Positions 40,222 to 50,043 of a stretch of 64,000 nucleotides of DNA are shown here, piece after piece. Both the position numbers and the translations under genes were made by a program. This DNA comes from Brevibacillus gelatini. GTDB taxonomy: Bacteria > Bacillota > Bacilli > Brevibacillales > Brevibacillaceae. Each line of letters opens with the position of its first letter. Position 1 is the stretch's first letter. A model generated the notes under the pieces. It was not told the origin of the DNA. It saw only the letters and a list, made by a program, of their open reading frames with translations, and searched no databases. The stretch covers positions 1 through 64,000 of the forward strand of contig NZ_RHHS01000013.1 in NCBI RefSeq assembly GCF_003710935.1. The letters run 5' to 3'.

Positions 40222-43200
40222 TTATTTCAATCCTCTTTCTGACTTCCATTGCTCTAATATCTTCATTTGCTCCGTTCTGAATTGCCCTCCGCTTTTCGTC
40301 GCCAGTATCACAACATTACTTCCCTTCTCGATGATGTCTTGGTATTGAACCAGTTGGTTATTAAAGATTACTCCTTCAATAATGCCCTCTGATGGTGTCA
40401 GTAATTCAATGTAAGCATATGGCTTTCCATTCTTTTGTTTTTTTCGCTTTACAGATGTGATGGTTCCGACAACTACACATTTTTTATTATCTTCGTAATA
40501 TGAAAATGGCCTAAAGTGCTGCTTGACATCATCAAATGGGTTCCCATTAATAAAAATTGAAAGTGTCTCATACTCGTACATTTCTGGTGATCCCATGTAC
40601 TTCTCTTTAAACTCGTTTATATGCTTACATTGCCTTTCAGATAATTTATCTTCGAATTCTTTTAACTTATAGCTATTGTACTTAGTTAAGCATTTCTCTT
40701 TGTCCTTAAATTCTTCATCTGAATGAATAACTCCAAGTTCAAGCAGTTTTTGTTTATTGGGCAAAGTCTTTGATGGCTTAAACGTTCCTGTTGGCATATC
40801 CATCTTGGCATATTCCAATAACAACTCATCTTTATTGCTCCCAAATGCACCACTCTTGATTAACGCAATCACTGTTGACGAGTCTACTTTGCATCGCTCT
40901 ATAAAATCTTTGAGTCCAGTAAACTCGCCCTTAGTTCTTTCTTCAAGGATTGCAATAGTTGCACTTTCCCCTACACCTTTGATTGATTCAAATCCAAACA
41001 GGATGTCATTTCCAACCTTCGAGTAGTACCTGTCAGATTTATTAATATCAGGTGCAAGGACTTTTATCCCCATACGGTGACATTCATTAATATACTTGGA
41101 TGTTTGCTCATAATCGCCAATCTCTGATTTAAGCAATGCTGTCATAAATGCAACTGGGTGATAATACTTGAGCCAAGCTGTTACATAAGAAAGCAATCCA
41201 TATGCTGTACTATGACCAAGGTTAAATGAATACTCGGCTTGAGCAGCAATTAACTTCCACATCTCTTCAATTTGATCTTGAAGCCAGTTTCTCAACTCCA
41301 AACCGCTTTTAAACTTGCCAAATTGCTCTGCCATGACATCTGCTTTCTTTTTGCCAATAGCCCTACGAGCATTGTCCTGCTCATCTTCTGCGAATCCTGC
41401 AAGACCAAATACTTTTAGTGCTTGTTCTTGATACAACATAACCCCATATGTCCCTTGAAGAATAGGCTTAAGGTCATCGTGAATATATTTGATTAACTCT
41501 TGATTTAATTTGTTCCTTATGTAATCTTTGTCCATGCCAACAGATAATACCGCAGGTCGGTTCATTGCGTTTACTGCAAATATGTCGTAAATACTGTCGG
41601 CCTTCATTGCTTTAAACATTTCCTGTGCTACATATGCTTCCATTTGGAATACCCCTAACGTATTGCCCTTCTGATAAATCTCTTTATAAACATTCTCATC
41701 ATCAAGATTTAACTTGCTAAGGTTGATGTCGTCCCATGTTAACCCTGCCAGTTTAAGTGTGTCTTCTACAACATCAAGAGTATTTAGGCCAAGAAAGTCC
41801 ATCTTCACCAGTCCCAAATCTTCCATTGCATTGTACATATCCATTTGCATCATTAAATTACCGTTTTGGTTGTACATGACTGGTGAATAATCAGTAATCG
41901 GCGTAGGAGCAATAATAACTGCCGCAGCATGACATCCAACTGATTTGGGTAGGTTCTGTAGAAACTTCGTGTATTCAAATAACAATGGATACTCTTCAAC
42001 ATACCTTTGAAGTTCGGATGATGCTTCAAGAGCACGTTCAATGGTCATTTTTTTATTTGGATCATCGGGAATTAATTTTGCAATCTTATCACGAATTGAA
42101 TAAGGGATGTTATAAATTCCTTGTTCGTCGAAAATCTTCCCTAAATCACGAATGCATACTTTTGGAGATAAGGAGTTAAACGTAGCCACTTGTGCTACAT
42201 TCTCCACTCCAAATAGTTCAACAGCAATTTCTAAAGCTTCTTGTCTTCTCGCTTTACTTATGTCGATGTCATAATCGGCTGGCGAGCCTTTTCTTCCCTT
42301 ATTAGCAAATCGTGCAAAGTCTAGATTCCAGCGAATACTATCTACCTCTGTTACTCCCAATGTGTATAGGGTTAAACAGTTAGCACCAGATCCACGACTA
42401 TAGCCAAGAGGGATATTGCGCTCTCGAATTTTATCAATTAACTGCTTCAGCATGATAAAGTAGCTGCAATATCCCAAATAATCAAGTACCTCGAATTCAT
42501 TTAACAAACGATTTCTATACTGCCTTTTCTTTTCTGGTGGCAATTTATCAAATCCACGTTTCTTCCAACCTTCTTTGACTAGATGTTTTAAGTATTCTTG
42601 CTCATTCTGAAACCCTTTTGGAATCTTAATATGTGGCATTAAATTTTGATGCAATTTGATTTCTAAATTACACTGCTCTGCAATCTCATCAGTTGTTGCA
42701 ATTCCAATCTCTACAGCATCATAGCCAATTTGCTTATCCATCACTTGATGTATAGTTTCAATATCTGTTTGCCAGCAGCCTTCGTATGTCTCCCCAACTT
42801 CTCGATCCTGTCCAATCTGAATAAACTTTCGATGAATATCTTTCTGAAGTTCACTACCATCGCGCAGATGAGTATCAAAGGTAATAGTGTATTTTGTACT
42901 TGTGTCTTGAGCAAGTTTCAATAATCTCTTATTCGCTTCTGCTTGATCTTTGGTATCATGGCTTTGCAATTCAATATAAAAGTTGTCACCAAATACTTCT
43001 TTGTATTTATTAACCCATACTTTAGCTTCATCCCACTTTGGAGTAAAGTTTTCACAGGAATCACCACCGCAACATTTACACCATGATCGATAAAGCAATC
43101 TGGAGATGCGACCACCCAAACAAGCAGACATCGCAATAATATCTTTTGAATACTTTGCAATAGTCTTCAAATCTACTCTGGGCTTACCATAAAATCCTCG

Positions 43201-43524
43201 TGTGTTGCCCTCAGAGACAATTCGGAATAAATTTTTCAATCCTTCCTCAGATTTTGCGAGTAAAATCAAATGGTATCTGTCCGAATCCTTTTCTTTATAA
43301 TCCATATCTGTTGTTTCATATACTTCGCATCCGGCGATAAACTTAATACCTAGTTCTTTAGCTTTTTTATACCCACGAACATATGAGAACATGTTTCCAT
43401 GTTCTGTAATGGCAACAGCGTTAAAACCAAGATCATGAGCTTGTTGCACCAGTTCTTCTGGTGACATTACAGCATCTAATAGACTAAAGTATGTATGATT
43501 GTGTAAGCTAGAGAATTTACCCAA
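40222..43524 (-). CDS. dnaE: DNA polymerase III alpha (DnaE family)
   Basis: 1100 residues, the phage replicative polymerase. A PHP domain opens the protein (HNHTYFSLLDAVMS at 6-19), with ITEHGNMF and GCEVYET; the catalytic region has YSRGSGANCLTLYTLG (about 375) and DYDIDISKARR (about 413); a helix-hairpin-helix region LFGFESIKGVGESA (about 845) and a C-terminal OB fold (VVVGTITSVKRKKQKN) follow. It starts the last genes of the replication operon. SPbeta has a similar gene (yorL). Confidence 0.93.
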   Translation of the reverse strand: MGKFSSLHNHTYFSLLDAVMSPEELVQQAHDLGFNAVAITEHGNMFSYVRGYKKAKELGIKFIAGCEVYETTDMDYKEKDSDRYHLILLAKSEEGLKNLFRIVSEGNTRGFYGKPRVDLKTIAKYSKDIIAMSACLGGRISRLLYRSWCKCCGGDSCENFTPKWDEAKVWVNKYKEVFGDNFYIELQSHDTKDQAEANKRLLKLAQDTSTKYTITFDTHLRDGSELQKDIHRKFIQIGQDREVGETYEGCWQTDIETIHQVMDKQIGYDAVEIGIATTDEIAEQCNLEIKLHQNLMPHIKIPKGFQNEQEYLKHLVKEGWKKRGFDKLPPEKKRQYRNRLLNEFEVLDYLGYCSYFIMLKQLIDKIRERNIPLGYSRGSGANCLTLYTLGVTEVDSIRWNLDFARFANKGRKGSPADYDIDISKARRQEALEIAVELFGVENVAQVATFNSLSPKVCIRDLGKIFDEQGIYNIPYSIRDKIAKLIPDDPNKKMTIERALEASSELQRYVEEYPLLFEYTKFLQNLPKSVGCHAAAVIIAPTPITDYSPVMYNQNGNLMMQMDMYNAMEDLGLVKMDFLGLNTLDVVEDTLKLAGLTWDDINLSKLNLDDENVYKEIYQKGNTLGVFQMEAYVAQEMFKAMKADSIYDIFAVNAMNRPAVLSVGMDKDYIRNKLNQELIKYIHDDLKPILQGTYGVMLYQEQALKVFGLAGFAEDEQDNARRAIGKKKADVMAEQFGKFKSGLELRNWLQDQIEEMWKLIAAQAEYSFNLGHSTAYGLLSYVTAWLKYYHPVAFMTALLKSEIGDYEQTSKYINECHRMGIKVLAPDINKSDRYYSKVGNDILFGFESIKGVGESATIAILEERTKGEFTGLKDFIERCKVDSSTVIALIKSGAFGSNKDELLLEYAKMDMPTGTFKPSKTLPNKQKLLELGVIHSDEEFKDKEKCLTKYNSYKLKEFEDKLSERQCKHINEFKEKYMGSPEMYEYETLSIFINGNPFDDVKQHFRPFSYYEDNKKCVVVGTITSVKRKKQKNGKPYAYIELLTPSEGIIEGVIFNNQLVQYQDIIEKGSNVVILATKSGGQFRTEQMKILEQWKSERGLK

Positions 43525-43544
43525 ATAATCACCTCAAATAATTT

Positions 43545-44447
43545 TTATTTGTATTCTTTGTGTTTCTCAAATGTTTTGTTATGTGGACTCCATAAACTAT
43601 AATACTCGCACAATCCAGCCGTGTACCACGGGTTATCTTCGTTGTGTCCTGAAAACTCACACCACCAGCATAATGGTGATGCTTTTGGCTTCCATTCACC
43701 TGTGACTTTACACAGTTCTATTTCATCCAATACTTTATGCAACTTTTTAACTCCTCTATCTAGAAAACCACTTGTGCATGCATATTGTCTATCCCCTAAT
43801 AAAATTAAATCGTACATGTATTCTACTGGGACTTTTCCGAAAAGTGCTCTACATGCCAAAGCATATATGACCATTTGCAAGGGTGTCGCCAATTCTTTTT
43901 GATCAAACCTTTTATCTGATGATTTATAATCAACAACCGTTAATTCACCTTTTTTGTTTTGGTCAATTCGATCAATGAATCCCTCTAAAATAACTCGATC
44001 TTCAAATACAAATGAGAATGGAAATTCTACATGTATCGGCTGCCAATCATCATCATGGTCTTCTTCTAGATAATCAAAAAAGATACCCAATTTTTCTTCG
44101 TATGTTAGACCACTTTTATTGCCAGCTTCAAAAAAAGATTCTTCCCCATATATTCGTTTTAGCTGTGTAATGCCATTTAAAAATCTTCCCTTGTCTTTAT
44201 CTGTGTCTTCGGCAATCCCATATGTTATCACATCTTTTATGTATGTATAATTTTGTTTATTACCTTCAATGATGTTTCGATATTTAATTTCCAGACCCTT
44301 GTGCAGTATATTCCCCAACTCAAGATGTAATTTCGATTCTTCAGTATAATTGCCACTCACATACTTGAGAAAGTATTTCATTGGACATTGAATGAAAGTG
44401 TTTAATCTACTATAACTAAATTTATCTAATTCTGATCTTGTTAGCAT
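43545..44447 (-). CDS. Cas4/RecB-family exonuclease
   Basis: 300 residues from the ATG after GGGAGG. PD-(D/E)xK nuclease: LELGNILHKGLEIKY (His, about 42), GFIDRIDQNK (Asp, about 130), TVVDYKSSDKRF (D-x-K, about 143) and a Gln-containing LQMVIYAL. Four cysteines for an iron-sulfur cluster are FIQCPMKYF (about 24) and CWWCEFSG with GLCEY at the end. It is in the replication operon, between polymerase and primase, where SPbeta carries a RecJ-like gene instead. Confidence 0.8.
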   Translation of the reverse strand: MLTRSELDKFSYSRLNTFIQCPMKYFLKYVSGNYTEESKLHLELGNILHKGLEIKYRNIIEGNKQNYTYIKDVITYGIAEDTDKDKGRFLNGITQLKRIYGEESFFEAGNKSGLTYEEKLGIFFDYLEEDHDDDWQPIHVEFPFSFVFEDRVILEGFIDRIDQNKKGELTVVDYKSSDKRFDQKELATPLQMVIYALACRALFGKVPVEYMYDLILLGDRQYACTSGFLDRGVKKLHKVLDEIELCKVTGEWKPKASPLCWWCEFSGHNEDNPWYTAGLCEYYSLWSPHNKTFEKHKEYK

Positions 44448-45459
44448 ACAACACCTCCCATTTATTTGGATCATCCATCGGACTTTCTTTGGGATTCAAT
44501 ATCTTCCCGCCTTTGTCATACACGCAATACAGCTCTTGTTGAGGCAAGAATTTTGCAAACTCTCCTCTATAAAAATTTTTGTCAACCTTCCCCTCTTTAT
44601 CAAGTTCAGCCCCTTGGTCATAAGCAATGACAATTGGCACATTTAGATGCGTTAATTTTTGGACTTGTGTTTTACTCAAAATATGTCCAGATATAGCGAC
44701 TGCGTTTTTTACTCCCATGCTCCACAGTTGAAGCACTCCCTTTTCGGATTCGCATACAATCACTTCATTCTTCTCTTTAATGTATGGCATCGTTTTATGC
44801 AGCCCATAAAGGATTTTAGACTTTGAACATGGGTGAATATAAAAATACTTGCTTTCATGTTCTTCGATAACTTCTTTGTACAATCTTCCTTTAACGCCGA
44901 CGAGAGAATTCAGTTCATCATAAATGGGAATTGTGATCATATGGAATGCCAAATCATATCCCAAATGGAATTCCCATTGCGTTTCGTAACTAATACCGTC
45001 TTTATAGAAAAGTGGATTAGCGTATCGACCAAAGTAATTTAAGATACTCTCATCTATCGGTTCAAGTGGCTTGTCTTCATCCTCTTGTAATTCTGATGAT
45101 GACTTCCACATATCCCGTACCCATTTGGCTAGTTTTGACTGTTCCTGTTGATTGCCATAATAATCAAATCCACAAAGGTCACATAGCCATTTCACGCTTT
45201 CGCTGAAATATGTTCCTCTAACAAAAGTAACAAGGGAGATAATATCAGAAACTCCATATTGATCCCTGATATTCCTTGTATGAGCATCAACATACAAGTT
45301 ATTTTTATATATTACTGTGCTTCTCTTATTGTCCCCATCCGGCATCCCACATGTAAAATAATCACTATGTTCTTTTATACTGTGCATGCCCAACTCTTCA
45401 AGTACCGTTCTAATCTTTTCTTCGAGAATGATTCGTTCTTTTAATTCTTGTGTATCCAT
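44422..45459 (-). CDS. DNA primase (DnaG-like)
   Basis: 345 residues. A zinc-binding N-terminal domain has YFTCGMPDGDNKRST (about 34) and CDLCGF (about 92), followed by a TOPRIM domain with VIVCESEKGVL (about 226) and PIVIAYDQGAEL (about 276). It makes primers for the DnaE polymerase and partners the DnaB-like helicase upstream. The GAGGTG-type site sits near MDTQELKER. Confidence 0.82.
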   Translation of the reverse strand: MDTQELKERIILEEKIRTVLEELGMHSIKEHSDYFTCGMPDGDNKRSTVIYKNNLYVDAHTRNIRDQYGVSDIISLVTFVRGTYFSESVKWLCDLCGFDYYGNQQEQSKLAKWVRDMWKSSSELQEDEDKPLEPIDESILNYFGRYANPLFYKDGISYETQWEFHLGYDLAFHMITIPIYDELNSLVGVKGRLYKEVIEEHESKYFYIHPCSKSKILYGLHKTMPYIKEKNEVIVCESEKGVLQLWSMGVKNAVAISGHILSKTQVQKLTHLNVPIVIAYDQGAELDKEGKVDKNFYRGEFAKFLPQQELYCVYDKGGKILNPKESPMDDPNKWEVLYANKIRIR

Positions 45460-45472
45460 GTGGCATATTCAC

Positions 45473-46909
45473 CTACGCCCTTTTCTTTTTCTCTCTTGGT
45501 TTCCGAATCAGATAGCCAACCTCCTTCCAAATGTTTCTGTCGAGATCAACTTCTGTTACCAAAACCATTCCTTTCCCACCCCCACGGTTTTTATCAATTT
45601 TTTGACCGTAGTAAGTCTTATTTATATCAAGAGGAATTTCTCCCCATTGGTTTTTAATCATGTAATTGTCGTATTTGGACTTATCAATACGCTTTTCGAG
45701 GATAAGATGATCTACAACGTGTTTAAGTTGCTTTGCATTTGCAATATTCATTGAAGTAAGGTCTTCTACATCGGTAAGAACTGTTTCATCTGTTAATTGG
45801 ATAGTGGCATATGCGCCGATATTCAGTTCATTTGCAAGATCCTTAAGCTTTGTTGTCGTTTGCTTTACCGTTTCCCAGTTATCAGTTTTATAGCCCTTAA
45901 GTGTGTCATAAAAAACATATTGAACACCAAGGCCAAGAACATGTTTTTTAATCTCGCGTTCGAGATCATCATCGGAATACTGGTTTAGTTCCAAAAAGTA
46001 AATTTTGTGATTCTCTTCGACCCAACTTCCGATTGTCTCACATATGTATTCAAATTCTTCTTCGCTTTTATAATTGCCAAGTACTATGTCGTATTCTCTT
46101 ATGTCATAGTTAAATCCAAACTCGGCATTATTACAAATCGTTGATGCTTGCATGGCGTACCATTCATCTTCATCCTGTTCATTAACCAAGACAAGAACAG
46201 GTATCCTTTTTAGCACCCCCAAATAATTAACAATTTTAGCCATGCGCCTTGACTTACCTTCATTACTTAACATTCCATCAACAACAAGTTTCTTTTTTCT
46301 AAATCCCCGAAATAACTCAGTCCAAATAGGAAAGGGAAACTCAACACCCATATCAGGTGCTTCACGCCATTTAGCTAATTTCTTTTTAAAATCCTTACCC
46401 AATAGCGATGCAGATTTGCCTCCACCAATCACAGTATTGATATTGTCAACGTTATAACGCATAAATCTGACAATATCCTCTGCTTTCATTTTGGGGAATG
46501 CTTTATGCTGCATTAACTTTTCAACTGGGAACCCCTTTCTGTGAAACTCTCGTAGAAGCGAATACTTTTTAATAGTGTCGAAGTAATTCTTAATGTCATC
46601 TGGGTCAGCCAGTTCAATCTGTTTCTCGATTGTTTTCCAGCCGCCAATTTTCCTGTACTGCTTGTTCCTGTCAGGATCTTGGTTCATAAAAATATTTACT
46701 TTCGTTTCACTTATTTCTTGGGAGAATGTTTTGTAATATAGTTCAAATGAATCGTAAAGAAACTTGGTATCTGGATCTTCAAAGTCATACTTTGATTTTA
46801 TGAGTTCTGCATAATCGACATATAAAATTGGCCTTGCATACAGACTGCCAACAAACAAAGCTTCACTCGTCAAGTCATACATGTCTTTTGGATTGCTAAT
46901 AGTAGCCAC
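45473..46909 (-). CDS. Replicative DNA helicase (DnaB-like)
   Basis: 478 residues. The N-terminal helical domain (about 1-150) is followed by a RecA-type ATPase with Walker A GMLSNEGKS (about 205) and a YVFYDTLKG strand (Walker B, about 328). An SSTICNNAEFG and a LVTEVDLDRNIWK tail follow. It is equivalent to SPbeta yorI. It lies in the operon SSB - ATPase - unknown - helicase - primase - nuclease - polymerase. Confidence 0.85.
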   Translation of the reverse strand: MATISNPKDMYDLTSEALFVGSLYARPILYVDYAELIKSKYDFEDPDTKFLYDSFELYYKTFSQEISETKVNIFMNQDPDRNKQYRKIGGWKTIEKQIELADPDDIKNYFDTIKKYSLLREFHRKGFPVEKLMQHKAFPKMKAEDIVRFMRYNVDNINTVIGGGKSASLLGKDFKKKLAKWREAPDMGVEFPFPIWTELFRGFRKKKLVVDGMLSNEGKSRRMAKIVNYLGVLKRIPVLVLVNEQDEDEWYAMQASTICNNAEFGFNYDIREYDIVLGNYKSEEEFEYICETIGSWVEENHKIYFLELNQYSDDDLEREIKKHVLGLGVQYVFYDTLKGYKTDNWETVKQTTTKLKDLANELNIGAYATIQLTDETVLTDVEDLTSMNIANAKQLKHVVDHLILEKRIDKSKYDNYMIKNQWGEIPLDINKTYYGQKIDKNRGGGKGMVLVTEVDLDRNIWKEVGYLIRKPREKKKRA

Positions 46910-46912
46910 CTC

Positions 46913-47569
46913 CTACAAGAGTAGTTCGTCCATGATGTCAGTTATACTAAAATTTTCATGCTTATTATCTTGATTATTTTTATGTATACGTTCAATTATC
47001 TTCCGATCTTCAATTCTTTGTTCAATTTCTTTGGTTTCAGAATCACTCATCATCTGCTTAGCTTTAAACCGTTTATATTCGCCTAGATTGCCAATTACTA
47101 CAGCCAAGTCATAATTCATGCGGTTGCTTACAGACATTTGTTTTTTTAATGCTAATTTATCAAGATAATTTGCCATATGCTGATAAATGTCTAATAGGGT
47201 GGCATAATCAACGGGTTCCTTAACTAACTTATGCTCCCCTGTTCTTACTGAATTAACTTTCATATAAAAGTAAGATGGTAAATCAGAATCATAATATTCC
47301 ATTAACCATTTAAAAAAACGATCTCTCTCGACTTTCTCTTGCATTTCTTGCTCCCTAGCAGCCAGTCGTTCAGAAACCATTCGTTCTACTTCTTCATTTG
47401 TCATACCCTTGCGAAGCTTTAAATGCAATCTATAACACTCTGTATGGTAATATTTTTTAGTAGATGGATCTCTAATGTAATCATCTACATCAGTATCGAT
47501 TGATTTTACTTGTTTTTGCCCCTTTTTGACTGTAGGGTCACAGTAATTACATTTTAACTTCATTTCCAC
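46913..47569 (-). CDS. Zinc-finger protein, replication operon
   Basis: 218 residues with CNYCDPTVKKGQ (about 6) and a Cys/His site in YYHTECYRLH (about 40), then a long charged coiled-coil region. Position between RecA-like ATPase and helicase suggests a helicase loader or adaptor. SPbeta has a gene of unknown function at the same place (yorH). Function inferred only. Confidence 0.6.
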   Translation of the reverse strand: MEMKLKCNYCDPTVKKGQKQVKSIDTDVDDYIRDPSTKKYYHTECYRLHLKLRKGMTNEEVERMVSERLAAREQEMQEKVERDRFFKWLMEYYDSDLPSYFYMKVNSVRTGEHKLVKEPVDYATLLDIYQHMANYLDKLALKKQMSVSNRMNYDLAVVIGNLGEYKRFKAKQMMSDSETKEIEQRIEDRKIIERIHKNNQDNKHENFSITDIMDELLL

Positions 47570-47622
47570 ACCTCTCTATGAAAGTAATAGGGGAGAAAAA
47601 ATTCCCCCCTATTCGGTTGTGT

Positions 47623-48768
47623 TTATTCGGTTACTACTTCATAGAACTTTTGCAACATACTAATGTCATCAATTTTGTTGTAATCCATTGGTAGTCCAGC
47701 CTTTTTGACTTTTGGAACTAGCGCCTTCTTCTTTGCATCTGACAGACTCTTGATACGCTTGTCAATTACTGCTCGATATTCATCCACTGTTTCAGGCAGC
47801 TTCTCCTCTTCTGCTTGTGTAGGCGATTCCTCTACCTTGCTAAAGCCTTTAGCAATTACATCTTCGTCCTTTTCAACGCTCGATTCGAGCGATTCCTTTA
47901 CAACAACTGACTTCTTTCCTCGATTGCTTTCAATTACTGACTGCCAGTACAAAGGAGTTGGATTTTCAATAATTTCATTTTGCTCAAAAACTCGTGTCCG
48001 ATCTTTTCTCATGATTTGAGCTTTGATCGTGCCATCCTCGTCTTCAAAGTTGCGGAGTACAGTATAGAATTCATATTCAGCACCCTCCCATGTGTCGGGC
48101 ACTTTTCCTACCTCCACCAATTCCATTTTGTCTCCAACTTTTTGCATTACTTTTTTAGTCTTTTCGCGTGAAGTCACTACAACATATTTATCAGTACCTG
48201 TAATCAGGCTACGCAAAAGATTTTTACCCTTCATTTTTATCTTGTCATGATCTTTAAACTCAAGTCCTGCCGTTGCTTCTGCAACAAATTGTTCAGTTGC
48301 ATTCTTTTCTTGTGCCTTGGCCTTGAGTCGTGCACGTTTTTCAGATACCCCAATTGCAGCAAATTTTACGTTATCACTAATAACTGTGATACCATCGACC
48401 ACAATTACATCTGCTCTGAACGGATTACCTTCTGCATCCAGTGCAAGTACTTCATTACCGTCCTCGTCTTCAATGTAGAGGTCTTCGTCATTCATGGCTT
48501 TTGTTGCCCACTCTTCAACCTCAGAGTACGAAGTTGTGTACACCAAGAGGATGTTATTCAAATCAATACCTTCATTTTCAAGATCCTCAAGGTAGTTATC
48601 AACACTACCTGTTTCGCAGTCTATGTATAAAACTCGCAATGGTTTGCCTTCTTCGGATTTCATTTTCGCCATTCCTAGTGCAAATGAAGACTTCCAAGTT
48701 CCTTGTTCCCCATAGACGAAAAATTTAAGACCCTTTTTAACTACGCTACCTCGTTTTGCTTTAGCCAA
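47623..48768 (-). CDS. RecA-like ATPase (Sak4/YorG type)
   Basis: 381 residues. Walker A is GEQGTWKSSFALG (about 17-29), a Walker B strand with RVLYIDCETG (about 44) and a second ADVIVVDGITVIS (about 115). Such phage ATPases are single-strand annealing or recombination proteins. The C-terminal third (Pro- and Glu-rich) resembles linker plus a short helix. It follows the SSB-like gene in the operon. Confidence 0.75.
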   Translation of the reverse strand: MAKAKRGSVVKKGLKFFVYGEQGTWKSSFALGMAKMKSEEGKPLRVLYIDCETGSVDNYLEDLENEGIDLNNILLVYTTSYSEVEEWATKAMNDEDLYIEDEDGNEVLALDAEGNPFRADVIVVDGITVISDNVKFAAIGVSEKRARLKAKAQEKNATEQFVAEATAGLEFKDHDKIKMKGKNLLRSLITGTDKYVVVTSREKTKKVMQKVGDKMELVEVGKVPDTWEGAEYEFYTVLRNFEDEDGTIKAQIMRKDRTRVFEQNEIIENPTPLYWQSVIESNRGKKSVVVKESLESSVEKDEDVIAKGFSKVEESPTQAEEEKLPETVDEYRAVIDKRIKSLSDAKKKALVPKVKKAGLPMDYNKIDDISMLQKFYEVVTE

Positions 48769-48803
48769 AATATTCCCTCCATATATTTATTATATTTATT
48801 TAA

Positions 48804-49841
48804 TTACCACGGCAAGTCGTCATCATCAGAGCTTGAAGAGTCATTCTCGCGTTTAGAACCCCAAGAACCGCCAGCACTATCGTTAGACTCACCAAATTCT
48901 TTATATACACGCAGAGCTTCTTCAATGATTTCTTCGCTGTATGTTTCCTTATCAATTGATTCTGGATCTGCACCAGTAATAACAAGTTCTCGAATATAAT
49001 TATTTTTCACTTGCTTGAAAGAGTCTTGTTGTCCCCATACAGACTTTGCTGCCTCTTGCACTTCTTCAGAATCAATCTTATTGTAAATATTGCCCCATAC
49101 ATCAATTGCCGTGTATGGCTTCAATTCTTTGCGGAAGATATTTGCCAAACTTGCATCACGAATGATAAATTCGGTATCCTCTACAGTTTTGAAGGTAACA
49201 ATCTTCGCTGATACTTCAAAACGTGGATCGTTTTTATCATCAATTTTTTGAATGCCCATATAAATAATGCGTTGTTTAAAGTCATTCAGCTCTTTAAAGT
49301 CTTCTGCATCAAAATCAACGCTGTCAGCCAAATAAAGTTGCTTTACATTAAATCGTTTTGTACGTTTGACTCCATCGTTTACTTTTTGCGACGAAAACTC
49401 AAGCTCGCCACGGACAAATACTCCCTGTCCATCTTCAAGACGATCATATACATGACCTGCTGCATCATATTCAACAAGCGTCTTAACAATGTTCTTGCCA
49501 TCATCATCTTTCTCAACACCAATTTTCAATCCAATTGGGTTGAAGCCTTCTGGTTGTGCATCAAAACGTTTTTTCCAAGGAACTTTGATTGTCTCACCCT
49601 TTTGCCTTTTAACTTCAGATTTTTTGCTAAAGTAAACTTCATCTCGCTCCATGCCCTGAATTGTTACATAAACTGTTGACTCCGGTGCAGTTTCTACTCC
49701 GAAATTTAAAATGCGCATATCTTTCTTGCTTTTTGTCTCAATCGATTTGAATGCATTGTCACGCTTCATTCCAGTAACAAGACCACGAAGCTTAAATTCA
49801 CCTTTTGTTTGAGGTAAGCCAAGACCTTTATTCTCTGCCAT
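48804..49841 (-). CDS. SSB-like protein with acidic tail
   Basis: 345 residues, all-beta, beginning MAENKGLGLPQTKGEFKLRG, with OB-fold-like segments FEVSAKIVTFKT and AIDVWGNIYN. The C-terminus is a Ser/Asp-rich tail ending DDDDLPW, like the DDDIPF tip that SSB proteins use to bind partners. It is the first gene of the replication operon. Assignment as SSB is by tail and context. Confidence 0.65.
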   Translation of the reverse strand: MAENKGLGLPQTKGEFKLRGLVTGMKRDNAFKSIETKSKKDMRILNFGVETAPESTVYVTIQGMERDEVYFSKKSEVKRQKGETIKVPWKKRFDAQPEGFNPIGLKIGVEKDDDGKNIVKTLVEYDAAGHVYDRLEDGQGVFVRGELEFSSQKVNDGVKRTKRFNVKQLYLADSVDFDAEDFKELNDFKQRIIYMGIQKIDDKNDPRFEVSAKIVTFKTVEDTEFIIRDASLANIFRKELKPYTAIDVWGNIYNKIDSEEVQEAAKSVWGQQDSFKQVKNNYIRELVITGADPESIDKETYSEEIIEEALRVYKEFGESNDSAGGSWGSKRENDSSSSDDDDLPW

Positions 49842-49867
49842 TATGTATATATCCTCCCTTTATTTTA

Positions 49868-49907
49868 TACAAGTTATTTTTATTCTTATGTCTACTCATA
49901 ACTTGTA
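49868..49907 (-). repeat. Leader hairpin of replication operon
   Basis: TACAAGTTAT and ATAACTTGTA form a perfect 10-bp stem with a 20-base loop. The 5' arm overlaps the end of the leader peptide gene, so ribosomes finishing that peptide would block it. A regulatory leader is suggested. Confidence 0.55.
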
Positions 49908-49933
49908 CAGGGTGGTGATCTCATTGCTGTCAT
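49892..49933 (-). CDS. Leader peptide, 13 aa
   Basis: MTAMRSPPCTSYE after GAGGTG with five bases spacing. It lies between the promoter and the SSB-like gene and ends inside the 10-bp hairpin. Layout recalls attenuation leader peptides. The first 13 bases match those of the 54-aa gene at 10471. Confidence 0.5.
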   Translation of the reverse strand: MTAMRSPPCTSYE

Positions 49934-49958
49934 TTATTCACCTCGCTCTCACATTCTT

Positions 49959-50016
49959 ACTATAGCATGGTTATCTGTTGTTGTCTACAATAAATTTTTA
50001 GTTATTATTTTTTTTA
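49959..50016 (-). promoter_or_regulatory. Promoter of replication operon
   Basis: TAGACA (49982-49987), 17 bases, TATAGT (49959-49964). Directly upstream is AATAATAACTAAAAATTTAT, matching the box at 24.7 kb. It drives the SSB-ATPase-helicase-primase-nuclease-polymerase group. Confidence 0.75.
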
Positions 50017-50043
50017 AAATGAAACTTATATTGGAATTCATCC

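Noticed and set aside
49248-49679. Plus-strand frame of 143 codons inside the SSB-like gene
   Set aside because: It lies antisense to a gene with good start signals, has no ribosome binding site and shows shadow-frame composition. Other long plus-strand frames such as 48247-48630, 9720-10202 and 45386-45754 were rejected for the same reason.
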